A stretch of DNA of 64,000 bases from Mycobacterium sp. 852014-52450_SCH5900713 (GCF_001667075.1 NZ_LZIL01000078.1:1-64000), one strand, 5' to 3'. Positions 39,781 to 49,154 are shown, counted from the first letter of the stretch. Program-made: numbers and translations. The notes: a model not told the origin generated them from the sequence alone.

Positions 39781-39810
39781 AGCTTAATACAAGTCCGGCA
39801 GTGGAGTCAA
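39781..39810 (-). promoter_or_regulatory. rRNA operon promoter, proximal
   Basis: -35 TTGACT (39805-39810) and -10 TAAGCT (39781-39786) with an 18-base spacer, fitting the mycobacterial SigA pattern. It is about 205 bases upstream of the 16S gene and sits just before the antitermination leader, like PCL1 of M. tuberculosis. Confidence 0.75.
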
Positions 39811-39856
39811 CTCCCAGTTTTGGTCTTCCAGAGACCGTTTCGGGAGCAGCCGTGCC

Positions 39857-39886
39857 AGGCTAGTACCAATCCAGCGAGGGAGTCAA
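39857..39886 (-). promoter_or_regulatory. rRNA operon promoter, distal
   Basis: -35 TTGACT (39881-39886) and -10 TAGCCT (39857-39862), again with an 18-base spacer. It lies 76 bases upstream of the proximal promoter and about 60 bases after the murA stop, matching the P1 position of the M. tuberculosis rrn operon. Confidence 0.75.
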
Positions 39887-39944
39887 GCGCCCGGGGTGTC
39901 GACCGCCTGGTGTGGCGACCGGCCCTGCGGGGCACTGACTTTGG

Positions 39945-41198
39945 TTACTCTACCCGCTCGATCTCCGCTCCCAAAATCGCCAGGTTTTCGACGAACAAGG
40001 GGTAGCCGCGATCGATGTGGAAGACGTCGTGGACCTCGGTGTCACCGTCGGCCACCAGCCCCGCCAACACCAGGCCGGCGCCGGCCCGAATATCCGAACA
40101 CCACACCGGGGCGCTCGACAATTGCGGCAGACCTCGTACGACGGCATGGTGCCCGTCGGTGCGGGCGTCGGCGCCCAACCGGATCATTTCTTCGACGAAG
40201 CGGAAGCGCGCCTCGAAGACGTTCTCCGTGATCATCGACGTGCCGTCGGCGATCGACGCCAGAGCGATAGCCATCGGCTGCAGGTCGGTCGGGAACCCGG
40301 GGAACGGCAGCGTCGCGACGTTGACGGCCTTGGGGCGCTCGTACTGCGTGATCCGGAAGCTGTTGTCCGTTTGGGTGACCGTCGCGCCGGCGTCGTGCAG
40401 TTTATGCAGCACGACCTGGAGGTGGGCCGGGTCGACGCCCGTCACCGAAATGTCGCCTCGGGTCATCGCAGCCGCGATGCCCCACGTGGCCGCAACGATG
40501 CGATCGCCGATCACGCGGTGCTCCGTCGGGTGTAGCCGGGGAACGCCGGTGATGGTCATGGTCGGCGAACCCGCACCTTCGACCTGCGCGCCCATCTGAT
40601 TCAACATGGTGCACAGGTCCACGACATCGGGTTCGCGCGCCGCGTTGTGGATCGTGGTTACGCCCTCGGCGAGGACGGCGGCCATCAGGATGTTTTCGGT
40701 GGCTCCCACCGACGGAAACTCCAGCTGAATCTCCGCGCCGCGCAACGTGTCGGCCTGGGCGACGACGCAGCCGTGCTCGATGTTGCATTGCGCGCCCAGT
40801 TGGCGCAGGCCCGACTGGTGCATGTCCAGCGGACGAGACCCGATCGCGTCGCCGCCCGGCAGGGCGACCCTGGCCCGCTTACACCGGCCAACCAGCGGCC
40901 CAAGCACGCAGACCGATGCGCGGAACTGTCGTACCGCAGCGAAATCGGCGTCGTATTTCGGCTCGTCGGGTGAGGTGATGCGGGCGACGTCGCCGTCGAG
41001 CTCGACGGTGGCGCCGAGCCCACGCAACACCTCGGCCATCAACGGCACGTCGAGGATGTCGGGGCAGTTGGTGATGGTGCTGGTGCCTTCGGCCAGCAGG
41101 GTCGCTGCCATCAGCTTGAGCACGCTGTTTTTGGCGCCTCCCACTGCGACTTCGCCGGACAACCGGTTTCCGCCGGTCACCACGAATCGCTCAGCCAC
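39945..41198 (-). CDS. murA: UDP-N-acetylglucosamine 1-carboxyvinyltransferase
   Basis: First committed step of peptidoglycan synthesis: transfers enolpyruvate from PEP to UDP-GlcNAc. 417 residues, inside-out alpha/beta barrel. The N-terminal GGAKNSVLKLMAATLL holds the substrate lysine-asparagine. The active-site loop reads VALPGGDAIGSRPLD, so residue 117, which is Cys in most bacteria, is Asp. This Cys-to-Asp change is known in mycobacteria and explains intrinsic fosfomycin resistance. It lies directly upstream of the rRNA operon on the same strand, as in M. tuberculosis (Rv1315). Confidence 0.97.
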   Translation of the reverse strand: MAERFVVTGGNRLSGEVAVGGAKNSVLKLMAATLLAEGTSTITNCPDILDVPLMAEVLRGLGATVELDGDVARITSPDEPKYDADFAAVRQFRASVCVLGPLVGRCKRARVALPGGDAIGSRPLDMHQSGLRQLGAQCNIEHGCVVAQADTLRGAEIQLEFPSVGATENILMAAVLAEGVTTIHNAAREPDVVDLCTMLNQMGAQVEGAGSPTMTITGVPRLHPTEHRVIGDRIVAATWGIAAAMTRGDISVTGVDPAHLQVVLHKLHDAGATVTQTDNSFRITQYERPKAVNVATLPFPGFPTDLQPMAIALASIADGTSMITENVFEARFRFVEEMIRLGADARTDGHHAVVRGLPQLSSAPVWCSDIRAGAGLVLAGLVADGDTEVHDVFHIDRGYPLFVENLAILGAEIERVE

Positions 41199-41336
41199 CC
41201 GCGTCAGTCTAGTGAAGCGGTATCGCCTTGTCAGTCAGCCCGCTTGACGGCGATGCGCTCCGCCGAGCGAAGTGAGGTGGAATCAAGCGGTCAGCCGAGG
41301 CTCCATGCCCACCCGGGCCGCAGTACCGTCTTGCTC

Positions 41337-41921
41337 ATGGCGATACACCTGACCCGGATCTATACGCGAACCGGTGACGACGGCACGACGGGGTTGAGTG
41401 ACTTCTCGCGGGTCTCCAAGAACGACCCTCGCCTGGTCGCGTACGCCGACTGCGACGAGGCCAACTCGGCGATCGGCGTCGCGATCGCCTTGGGGCAGCC
41501 CGACGAGGAAACCGCTGGCGTACTGCGGCAGATCCAGAACGACCTGTTCGACGCGGGCGCGGACCTGTCGACCCCGGTGGTGGAAAACCCCGAATATCCC
41601 CCGCTGCGAATCACCCAGCCCTACATCGATCGACTGGAAGGCTGGTGTGACAAATATAACGAGCACCTGCCGGCGCTGAATTCCTTTGTGCTGCCGGGCG
41701 GTTCGCCGTTGTCGGCGCTTCTGCACGTCGCCCGCACGATCGTCCGTCGTGCGGAACGATCGGCCTGGGCGGCGATCGATGCCGCGCCGCAGCAGATCAA
41801 CGTGCTTCCGGCGAAATACCTGAACCGCCTGTCGGATCTGCTTTTCATCCTGGCACGTGCGGCCAATCCCGACGGTGACGTGTTGTGGCAACCCGGCGGA
41901 GGCGCGCCGACCCCGGGTTAG
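41337..41921 (+). CDS. Cob(I)alamin adenosyltransferase, PduO type
   Basis: Transfers adenosyl from ATP to cob(I)alamin, giving coenzyme B12 for enzymes such as methylmalonyl-CoA mutase. 194 residues, as in Rv1314c. The N-terminal IYTRTGDDGTTGLSD is the ATP-binding signature; later RRAERSAW and LNRLSDLLFILAR are the conserved trimer active-site helices. I start at MAIHLTRIY; 31 upstream codons are open but not conserved. It is divergent from murA and converges with DUF2550, with 15 bases between stops. It fits functionally with the methylmalonyl-CoA epimerase in this window. Confidence 0.94.
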   Translation: MAIHLTRIYTRTGDDGTTGLSDFSRVSKNDPRLVAYADCDEANSAIGVAIALGQPDEETAGVLRQIQNDLFDAGADLSTPVVENPEYPPLRITQPYIDRLEGWCDKYNEHLPALNSFVLPGGSPLSALLHVARTIVRRAERSAWAAIDAAPQQINVLPAKYLNRLSDLLFILARAANPDGDVLWQPGGGAPTPG

Positions 41922-41936
41922 CCTGCGGCACGCGGC

Positions 41937-42380
41937 CTAAACGCTGCGGCGACGAGCGCGTGGTGACGGACGGGACTCCAGCCAGGACAGGAAGGCCGTC
42001 AAAGCGCCCTTGTCCAGCGCGATCTCGTAACCGGTCCTGCGGTCCTGCGTCGTGTCGCGCAGCTCCAGCACGACGATCTCGTCGGTCATGATGTCGAATT
42101 CGTCGCCGCGCGGCGCACGCCGGGCGACGATTTCCACTCCCCTGCGGCTGAGTCGACGATCCGGCCACAAACGCAGGCTGGACAGCCGGTAGAACGCCGC
42201 CTCACCGCCGCGGTAACGAATCACGCCGTGACGCCAGCCGTGACCTCCGACCGCGGGGATGTCCCGCATGATTCCCGCCGTGCCGCCCTGACGCAGCTTC
42301 CACAACCGATAACTCAGCGCGACGACTGCGCCCGCGAGGACAACGACGAGCACGACCATGCCGACCATGGGCGCGCTCAT
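41937..42380 (-). CDS. DUF2550 membrane-anchored protein
   Basis: A 147-residue protein with one N-terminal membrane helix (MVVLVVVLAGAVVALSYRLW) and a cytoplasmic domain (HGVIRYRGGEAAFYRLSSLR, EFDIMTDEIVVLELRD). It corresponds to Rv1312 and always follows atpC in mycobacteria, separated here by 17 bases, so it is probably the last gene of the ATP synthase transcript. Function unknown; I see no catalytic motif. Confidence 0.88.
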   Translation of the reverse strand: MSAPMVGMVVLVVVLAGAVVALSYRLWKLRQGGTAGIMRDIPAVGGHGWRHGVIRYRGGEAAFYRLSSLRLWPDRRLSRRGVEIVARRAPRGDEFDIMTDEIVVLELRDTTQDRRTGYEIALDKGALTAFLSWLESRPSPRARRRSV

Positions 42381-42397
42381 CCTCTTGTCCGGAGTGG

Positions 42398-42763
42398 CTA
42401 GTCGATTGCGCCGACGGCGCGCAATCTGCCGCGCCCCCGCGCCGCGATGCGCGGGTCGTCGGACTCAGATTCCTCCCTGGCGGCGCTCTCGTCGATCTCG
42501 GATTCGAATGCGGCGGACTCGGCCAGGACTGTGACCGTCTCCTCGGTGACCGACAGGAACCCGCCTTCGATGGCGACCCGCAGATCGTCTTCGCCCTCTC
42601 TCTCGACGCGCACCATTGCGTCGTCGACCAATTGCGCTACCAGCGGGATATGCCGCGGCAGGATACCGATCTCGCCGACGGTGGTGCGGGTGAACAGGAA
42701 AGTCGCCTCACCCGACCAGATCTTCCGGTCTACGGCGACTATCTCAACATTCAAATCCGCCAT
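42398..42763 (-). CDS. atpC: ATP synthase epsilon subunit
   Basis: Central-stalk subunit that regulates rotation of F1. 121 residues. The N-terminal beta domain is typical (LNVEIVAVDRKIWSGEA, GEIGILPRHIPLVAQL, IEGGFLSV). The C-terminal helical part is short and acidic, as in mycobacteria, where epsilon restrains ATP hydrolysis. 33 bases after atpD. Confidence 0.95.
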   Translation of the reverse strand: MADLNVEIVAVDRKIWSGEATFLFTRTTVGEIGILPRHIPLVAQLVDDAMVRVEREGEDDLRVAIEGGFLSVTEETVTVLAESAAFESEIDESAAREESESDDPRIAARGRGRLRAVGAID

Positions 42764-42796
42764 GCCACAGTGCCCTTCACAGCCTCGACTCAGTCC

Positions 42797-44263
42797 TCAG
42801 GAATCCAGTTTGGCGCCGAAGCTTTCGGCTTTCTTGGCCAAGTCGTCGAGGCCACCGATCAAGAAGAACGCCTGCTCCGGTATGTGGTCGAAGTCGCCCT
42901 TGGTCAGGCGGTCGAACGCCTCGATGGTCTCCTTCAGCGGCACCGTCGAACCCGGCTGACCTGTGAACTGCTCGGCCGCCATCATGTTCTGCGAGAGGAA
43001 CCGCTCGATGCGTCGTGCGCGCTGAACGAGCTGCTTGTCCTCTTCCGAGAGCTCGTCGATACCGAGGATCGCGATGATGTCTTGGAGATCCTTGTACCGC
43101 TGCAGGATTCGGATGACCTCCTGCGCCACGGCGTAGTGCTCGTCACCAACGACGCTCGGGTCCAGGATGGTCGAGCTCGATGCCAGCGGGTCCACCGCCG
43201 GGAAAATTCCCTTGGAGAACACCGAACGCGACAGTTCGGTGGTCGCGTCCAGGTGCGCGAACGTCGTCGCCGGCGCGGGGTCGGTGTAGTCGTCGGCGGG
43301 CACGTAGACCGCCTGCATCGACGTGATCGAGCGCCCGCGCGTCGACGTGATGCGCTCCTGCAGCTCGCCCATCTCGTCGGCCAGCGTGGGCTGGTAGCCC
43401 ACGGCCGAGGGCATACGGCCGAGCAGGGTCGACACCTCGGAACCCGCCTGAGTGAAGCGGAAGATGTTGTCGATGAACAGCAGCACGTCCTGGCCGGCCT
43501 CGTCGCGGAACCACTCCGCCATCGTCAGCGCCGACAGCGCCACCCGCATACGGGTGCCGGGCGGCTCGTCCATCTGACCAAACACCAGCGCGGTGTCCTT
43601 GAGCACGTCAGCCTCTTTGAGCTCGACCCAGAGGTCGTTGCCCTCACGGGTGCGCTCACCGACGCCGGCGAAAACCGAAGTACCACCGAAGTTTCGGGCG
43701 ATACGGTTGATCATCTCCTGGATGAGCACCGTCTTGCCCACGCCGGCGCCGCCGAACAGGGCGATCTTGCCACCACGCACGTAGGGGGTAAGCAGGTCGA
43801 CGACCTTCAGGCCGGTTTCGAGCATCTCGGTGCGGGGCTCGAGCTCTTCGAACGGCGGCGGCTTGCGGTGGATCGACCAGTGCTCGAAGTCTTCGCCGTA
43901 TCCGGGCTTGTCCAGGCAGTCTCCCAGCGCGTTGAAGACGTGACCCTTCACCTCTTGGCCGACCGGTACCGAGATCGGCTTGCCGCTGTCGGTCACCTCG
44001 ACGCCGCGGACCAGGCCGTCGGTGGGCTGCAACGAAATGGTGCGAACCAGGTTGTCGCCGAGGTGCTGTGCGACCTCCAGCGTGAGGGTCTTCTTGAGTT
44101 CCTCGAACGTGATCTTGGCGTTGAGCGCGTTGAACAGTTCGGGAACGGATCCACGCGGAAACTCGACGTCGACCACGGGGCCGGTGATTCGTACCACGCG
44201 GCCGCTGGTCTCGGAGTTGGTGGACTTATCGTTCTTCTTCGTTGCTTCGGTAGTAGCAGCCAT
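42797..44263 (-). CDS. atpD: ATP synthase beta subunit
   Basis: Catalytic F1 subunit. 488 residues with P-loop GGAGVGKTV, the glutamate in GVGERTREGNDL, and the DELSEEDK catch-loop motif near the C-terminus. An N-terminal extension of about 20 residues rich in Thr/Lys (ATTEATKKNDKSTNSE) precedes the usual GRVVRITGPVVDVEFP. Lies 21 bases after atpG. Confidence 0.97.
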   Translation of the reverse strand: MAATTEATKKNDKSTNSETSGRVVRITGPVVDVEFPRGSVPELFNALNAKITFEELKKTLTLEVAQHLGDNLVRTISLQPTDGLVRGVEVTDSGKPISVPVGQEVKGHVFNALGDCLDKPGYGEDFEHWSIHRKPPPFEELEPRTEMLETGLKVVDLLTPYVRGGKIALFGGAGVGKTVLIQEMINRIARNFGGTSVFAGVGERTREGNDLWVELKEADVLKDTALVFGQMDEPPGTRMRVALSALTMAEWFRDEAGQDVLLFIDNIFRFTQAGSEVSTLLGRMPSAVGYQPTLADEMGELQERITSTRGRSITSMQAVYVPADDYTDPAPATTFAHLDATTELSRSVFSKGIFPAVDPLASSSTILDPSVVGDEHYAVAQEVIRILQRYKDLQDIIAILGIDELSEEDKQLVQRARRIERFLSQNMMAAEQFTGQPGSTVPLKETIEAFDRLTKGDFDHIPEQAFFLIGGLDDLAKKAESFGAKLDS

Positions 44264-44284
44264 ATTTTTCTTCTTCCTCGTGTG

Positions 44285-45193
44285 CTACTTGGCGTCGGCG
44301 AGTGCGTTTGCACCGCCGACGATTTCGCTGATCTCTTGGGTGATCTGAGCCTGCCGCTCGCGGTTCGCCATCAGCGTCAGTTCTTTGATCAGGTCGTCCG
44401 CATTGTCGGTCGCCGACTTCATCGCCCGTTGGCGCGACGCGAGCTCCGATGCCGCCGATTCAAGTAACGCGGCGTAGACGCGGGTCGTCACGTACCGCGG
44501 CAGCAACGACTCGAAAAGCGTTGTCGCGTCTGGCTCGAACGAGTACAGCGTATGAAGTTCCTCGGTGTCCTCGACATATTCCACGACCAGCGGAGCGATG
44601 CGGTGGGCCACCGCTGCCTGCGACATCATCGACTTGAACTCCGAGTAGACGATGTGCAGTTCGTCCACGCCTTGGTCGTCCGATGACTCGTCGTCGCCCG
44701 CACCCGTCATGAAAGTCTCGACCAGGGTCGAAGCGATCTCCGCGGCGTTCTCGTAGCTGGGTTGCTCGGAGAATCCCGTCCACGATTCGGTGATGTCCCA
44801 GTTGCGGAACTTGAAGTAGTTCAGCGCCTTCCGGCCAACCGTGTACACGACCGGCGTCTTGCCTTCCTCCCTCAGCAGCGAGAACAGCTCCTCGGCCCGA
44901 CGGAAGATGCTGGAGTTGTACGCCCCGCACAATCCGCGGTCGGAGGACACCACCAGAACGCCGGCCCGCTTGGGTTCCTCTCGCTCGACCAGCAGAGGGT
45001 GATCCAGTGCGGCTTCGGAGGACAGCGTGGTCAGCATCGAGGTGATCTGAAACGCGTAGGGCCTAGCGGCTTGCAGCCGAGCCTGCGCCTTTCCGATGCG
45101 CGATGTCGCGATCATCTCCTGGGCCTTGGTGATCTTCTTGATCGACCCTGCCGAGCGAATTCGGCCGCGTAGTTCGCGAAGTGTGGCAGCCAT
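44285..45193 (-). CDS. atpG: ATP synthase gamma subunit
   Basis: Rotor shaft of F1. 302 residues with conserved ends: AATLRELRGRIRSAGSIKKI at the start and DNADDLIKELTLMANRERQA at the C-terminus. The segment near residues 165-175 (GAGDDESSDDQGV) is the acidic mycobacteria-specific loop, thought to limit ATP hydrolysis and studied as a drug target. Six bases after atpA. Confidence 0.96.
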   Translation of the reverse strand: MAATLRELRGRIRSAGSIKKITKAQEMIATSRIGKAQARLQAARPYAFQITSMLTTLSSEAALDHPLLVEREEPKRAGVLVVSSDRGLCGAYNSSIFRRAEELFSLLREEGKTPVVYTVGRKALNYFKFRNWDITESWTGFSEQPSYENAAEIASTLVETFMTGAGDDESSDDQGVDELHIVYSEFKSMMSQAAVAHRIAPLVVEYVEDTEELHTLYSFEPDATTLFESLLPRYVTTRVYAALLESAASELASRQRAMKSATDNADDLIKELTLMANRERQAQITQEISEIVGGANALADAK

Positions 45194-45199
45194 TGTTAG

Positions 45200-46876
45200 T
45201 TACTTCTTGTCCTTGCCGCTCTTGGAGTCCTTCTTGTCCTTGGGCTTCTCCTTCTTGACCTGGACCGACTCCTTTTCGAGATCTTCCTCGTCCAGGGGCT
45301 CGACGTGCTCGTCCGGCACCACCGATCCACCGCCCGTGGCAGCGAACCCCTTCTTGAAGTTCTTGATGATCTCGGTCAGCTGGTTCTCGCCCTCTTCGGA
45401 GAGCTTTCCGCTGTCGCGGACACCGGCCAGGAACTTCTCTTCCGACGCCCGCATGTGGTCCAGCAACTCGGTTTCGAAGCGCCTGACGTCCTCGACCGGC
45501 ACGGAGTCCAGGTGACCGCCGGTGCCCAGGAAGATCGAAACCACCTGCTCCTCAACCGGCATGGGCTGGTATTGCGGTTGCTTGAGCAGTTCGACCAGCC
45601 GTTCACCGCGCTCCAGCTGCGCCTTGGACGTCGCGTCCAGGTCCGAAGCGAAGGCCGCGAACGACTCGAGTTCGCGGTACTGCGACAGGTCCAGACGCAG
45701 CGAGCCGGCCACCTCTTTCATGGCCTTGATCTGCGCCGCACCGCCGACGCGGGACACCGACACACCGACGTTGATGGCCGGCCGCACACCCTGGTTGAAC
45801 AAATCGGACTCCAGGAAGCACTGGCCATCGGTGATCGAGATGACGTTGGTCGGGATGTAGGCCGAGATGTCGTTGGCCTTGGTCTCGATGATCGGCAGAC
45901 CCGTCAGCGAGCCGCCCCCGAGGTCGTCGGAGAGCTTCGCGCAGCGCTCCAACAGCCGCGAGTGCAGGTAAAACACGTCACCGGGGTACGCCTCGCGACC
46001 CGGCGGCCGGCGCAGCAGCAGCGAGATCGCGCGGTACGCCTCGGCCTGCTTGCTCAGGTCGTCGAAGACGATCAGCACGTGCTTGCCGTCGTACATCCAG
46101 TGCTGGGCGATTGCCGAACCCGTGTAGGGCGCAAGCCATTTGAAGCCGGCGGAGTCCGATGCCGGGGCGGCGACGATGGTGGTGTAGTCCATCGCGCCGC
46201 CCTCTTCGAGCGCTCGCCGCACCGACGCGATGGTGGTGCCCTTCTGCCCGATGGCCACGTAAACGCAGCGAACCTGCTTCTTTTCGTCGCCGCTCTCCCA
46301 GTTCTCCCGCTGGTTGAGGATGGTGTCGACGCAGACGGCGGTCTTGCCGGTCTTGCGGTCGCCGATGATCAGCTGCCGCTGACCGCGACCGATCGGGGTC
46401 ATCGCGTCGATGGCCTTGATGCCGGTCTGCAGCGGCTCGCTCACGCTCTGCCGCTGCACCACGGACGGCGCCTGGATCTCCAGGGCGCGGCGCGTGTCGG
46501 TGTCGATGTCTCCCCGGCCGTCGATGGGGTGGCCGAGCGGATTGACGACGCGTCCGAGGAATGCGTCGCCGACGGGGACGGACAGCACCTCCCCGGTGCG
46601 CTTGACCTGTTGGCCCTCTTCGATTTTCTCGAAGTCGCCCAAGATCACCGCGCCGACGCTGTGCTCGTCGAGGTTCAGTGCGACGCCGAGGACCCCGCCC
46701 GGGAACTCGAGCAGTTCCTGGGTCATGACGGAGGGCAAGCCTTCGACGTGCGCGATGCCGTCTCCGGCATCGACGACGGTACCGACCTCTTCGCGGGAGG
46801 TGTCGGAGGTGAAAGAGCCTACATACTCCTCGATGGCGTTCTGGATGTCATCAGCGGAGATCGTCAACTCGGCCAT
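45200..46876 (-). CDS. atpA: ATP synthase alpha subunit
   Basis: Non-catalytic nucleotide-binding F1 subunit. 558 residues from ATG (MAELTISADDIQNAIEEYV); the frame is open for 38 more codons upstream without similarity. P-loop GDRKTGKTA; the arginine finger region is SVSRVGGAAQIKAMK. The C-terminus carries the mycobacterial extension (about 35 charged residues, ending in a Lys/Asp-rich tail), which suppresses ATPase activity in mycobacteria. Confidence 0.97.
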   Translation of the reverse strand: MAELTISADDIQNAIEEYVGSFTSDTSREEVGTVVDAGDGIAHVEGLPSVMTQELLEFPGGVLGVALNLDEHSVGAVILGDFEKIEEGQQVKRTGEVLSVPVGDAFLGRVVNPLGHPIDGRGDIDTDTRRALEIQAPSVVQRQSVSEPLQTGIKAIDAMTPIGRGQRQLIIGDRKTGKTAVCVDTILNQRENWESGDEKKQVRCVYVAIGQKGTTIASVRRALEEGGAMDYTTIVAAPASDSAGFKWLAPYTGSAIAQHWMYDGKHVLIVFDDLSKQAEAYRAISLLLRRPPGREAYPGDVFYLHSRLLERCAKLSDDLGGGSLTGLPIIETKANDISAYIPTNVISITDGQCFLESDLFNQGVRPAINVGVSVSRVGGAAQIKAMKEVAGSLRLDLSQYRELESFAAFASDLDATSKAQLERGERLVELLKQPQYQPMPVEEQVVSIFLGTGGHLDSVPVEDVRRFETELLDHMRASEEKFLAGVRDSGKLSEEGENQLTEIIKNFKKGFAATGGGSVVPDEHVEPLDEEDLEKESVQVKKEKPKDKKDSKSGKDKK

Positions 46877-46934
46877 GGCTTTTCGTCTTCCTACTTGATC
46901 TTGGTTCGCGTGTGGTTGTGGTAGGCGGTTGGTG

Positions 46935-48275
46935 TCAGTCGGGCAGTTGCGCCTTCGCAGCGGCGAGGCGAGAAGCGAGTGTCCCGTCAATCACTTCGTC
47001 TGCCACGGAGATGAGCAGACCGCCGAGCAGTTCGTCGGAGACCTGCAGCTGCACCGTCACCGGATGACCGTAGATACGGCCGAGCACGTCGGTGAGGCGA
47101 GATCGTTGGGCGTCGCTGAGGTCGGCCGCCGCGCTGACTCGCGCGACGATCTCGCCGTGGCGCGCCACCGCAACTTTCGCCAAGAACTGGAAGGCCTCCT
47201 CGGCCGACTCACCCCTGAGCAGTTGGACGGTTTGGGTCAGCAGCGCCACCACAATCGGATCGACCCGGGCGCTGGCGCTGTCAAGAACCTTGCGAAGCAG
47301 GTCGATTCGGCCTTCGACCGGCACGCCGTAGTCGCCCAACATGATCCCGAGCCGGGGCTGTGCGTCCAGGATGCGGGAGAAGCGGAACAACTGGTCTTCC
47401 ACGTCGTCGACCTTGTCCTCGCGTTCGGCGACTTCGAGCAACGCCTGGCGCGAGATGTGCTCGATCGCATCGCCCAAATCGGAGTTGGCCGACCAGCGCT
47501 CCGAGACGGCCATCCGCAGAACGTCGAGCGTGGCGTCGGCGACTTTGCCCGAGACCAGCCGCTCGATAAGCCGTACCCGGGGCGCCGGATCCTCGGCGGG
47601 CACGGTCAGGTACCGGGTGACAACGATCTCGCGGTCCAGCATTTCGGCGACCGAAACGAGCTCGGCGGACAGGCTGGAAAGGGCCTTGTTGTCAAGGTCT
47701 TTGGCGATGTCGCTGAACCGCTCCGCCAGGCTGGCCACCGCCAGCCGACTGGCGGAGCGCATCTTGGCCAGCAGCGGATATTGGACCTCTGCGGGTGCCG
47801 GGGCCATCGCTTCGAGGTCGTCCAGGAAGCGATCGACGGTACCCGCTTGTTGCGCGGGGTCGGCGACGTAGTTACGCACCAGCTCGCCTGCCTGACGCAC
47901 CGCCTCGTGACCGAGTTCCAGGCGAAGCTGGCGGCTCAGCTGGGTGCGCAGCAGGTCGGCCTGGCGGGCACCCTGCGCGGTGATGCGTTCGGACTCGACA
48001 CCGGCCTGGGTCCGGAACTGTTCGGCGATGCGGCCGGAATCCGTCTCCGCTTCTTCGACGAGCCGCTCGGCCTCAGTCTTGGCGGATTCCACCGCGTTGC
48101 TGTGGGCGGTGGTCGACTCGCTCAACCGATCTGCCGCTGCCGCAGAGTCTTTCAACTGTTGGCGCACGGTCTCTTGGCGGGCGGCCATCAGACGACGTAC
48201 CGGCGGCACGACGTACCGCACGACCAAGAGCACGATGGCCGCGAAACCGATCAACTGCCCGATGAATGTCGACAT
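46935..48275 (-). CDS. atpFH: ATP synthase b-delta fusion subunit
   Basis: A 446-residue fusion specific to mycobacteria and close relatives: an N-terminal membrane helix with a b-type coiled coil (TFIGQLIGFAAIVLLVVRYV, then long charged helices to about residue 165), a mid-section, and a C-terminal delta (OSCP) domain (about 270-446) with IVVALLTQTVQLLRG and the end VTVQLQVSDELLGG. It forms the peripheral stalk with AtpF. Six bases after atpF. Confidence 0.95.
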   Translation of the reverse strand: MSTFIGQLIGFAAIVLLVVRYVVPPVRRLMAARQETVRQQLKDSAAAADRLSESTTAHSNAVESAKTEAERLVEEAETDSGRIAEQFRTQAGVESERITAQGARQADLLRTQLSRQLRLELGHEAVRQAGELVRNYVADPAQQAGTVDRFLDDLEAMAPAPAEVQYPLLAKMRSASRLAVASLAERFSDIAKDLDNKALSSLSAELVSVAEMLDREIVVTRYLTVPAEDPAPRVRLIERLVSGKVADATLDVLRMAVSERWSANSDLGDAIEHISRQALLEVAEREDKVDDVEDQLFRFSRILDAQPRLGIMLGDYGVPVEGRIDLLRKVLDSASARVDPIVVALLTQTVQLLRGESAEEAFQFLAKVAVARHGEIVARVSAAADLSDAQRSRLTDVLGRIYGHPVTVQLQVSDELLGGLLISVADEVIDGTLASRLAAAKAQLPD

Positions 48276-48281
48276 ACCCGA

Positions 48282-48815
48282 TTACCGTCCAGATTTCCCG
48301 GTTGCAGATGCTGCCGAAGTGGCCGGGACCACCTCGACGCCAAGGATCCGGCTCGCCAGCGTCGCCGCCATGCCCGCCACGTTGGCGCGCAGATCCAGCT
48401 CCACGGCGTCTCTCTCCCGCTTGAGTTGCTCGGAGGCCATTTGCAACGTCGACATCACCTGTTGCTCGGCACTGGCGCGCGCGTCTTCGACCACCTTACG
48501 GCCCTCGGCGCGGGCATTGTCGCGCAACGACGACGCCTGAACCCGGCCCTCCGTCAGGGCCTCCTCATAGTCGGCCTTGGCGGCGTCGAACTGCTCGGCC
48601 GCCTTCTTGTTGTCGGCGGCCGTCTTGGCAACCATGTTGTCGCGTTCCCGCAACACCCGCATGACCGGCGGCACCACGAACGTACCGATGACGGCCAGCA
48701 CGATCAGGAAGATGGCCAGCACAAAGAAGAAGGTGCCGTTGGGGACGAGGAAGTTGTTGCCTCCCTCTGCCACCACCTGGCTGGATGCCAAAATGCTCAG
48801 ACTCGCGTCACGCAT
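48282..48815 (-). CDS. atpF: ATP synthase b subunit
   Basis: Peripheral-stalk subunit of 177 residues: a membrane helix (FFFVLAIFLIVLAVIGTFVVPP) and a long charged coiled coil (residues about 50-150). Pairs with the b-delta fusion protein. It starts 9 bases after the atpE stop. The C-terminal tail is Ala/Ser/Thr-rich and probably contacts the delta domain. Confidence 0.95.
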   Translation of the reverse strand: MRDASLSILASSQVVAEGGNNFLVPNGTFFFVLAIFLIVLAVIGTFVVPPVMRVLRERDNMVAKTAADNKKAAEQFDAAKADYEEALTEGRVQASSLRDNARAEGRKVVEDARASAEQQVMSTLQMASEQLKRERDAVELDLRANVAGMAATLASRILGVEVVPATSAASATGKSGR

Positions 48816-48824
48816 TGCAGCGAA

Positions 48825-49079
48825 TTACTTGACCGGGGTCGCGAAGACGAACAACGCCATGAACGCCAGGTTGATGAAGTAGGCCGCCTCGACCAGACCG
48901 ACCGTGATGAAGAACGGCGTGAACAGCCGGCCCTGCGCCTCGGGTTGCCGGGCGATACCCGAAACCAGCGCGTTACCGGCGATACCGTCACCGATGCCGG
49001 CGCCGATCGCGCCGCCACCCATGATCAGGCCACCGCCGATGAGAGCGGCGGCAGCGATTTGTGGGTCCAGGGCTGCCAT
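48825..49079 (-). CDS. atpE: ATP synthase c subunit (bedaquiline target)
   Basis: Proteolipid of the c-ring, 84 residues, two membrane helices. The proton-carrying Glu64 (Glu61 in M. tuberculosis) is in LVEAAYFIN. Positions linked to bedaquiline resistance read as susceptible type: Asp31 (Asp28), Leu62 (Leu59), Ala66 (Ala63) and Ile69 (Ile66). The protein is three residues longer at the N-terminus than in M. tuberculosis. This differs from M. xenopi, which has Met at position 63. Confidence 0.97.
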   Translation of the reverse strand: MAALDPQIAAAALIGGGLIMGGGAIGAGIGDGIAGNALVSGIARQPEAQGRLFTPFFITVGLVEAAYFINLAFMALFVFATPVK

Positions 49080-49154
49080 TCTTTTCCTCCTTGATAGCTG
49101 GTAGCGGTCTACCAGGCCTCTGTAATGGTGTGTGGGACAAAGCGATTGGTGACC

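Noticed and set aside
46929..49094. Plus-strand open frame of 721 codons opposite the atpFH, atpF and atpE genes
   Set aside because: Shadow of conserved ATP synthase genes with no start signal or recognisable motif. The same applies to 42632-44467 (opposite atpD) and 45305-46924 (opposite atpA).
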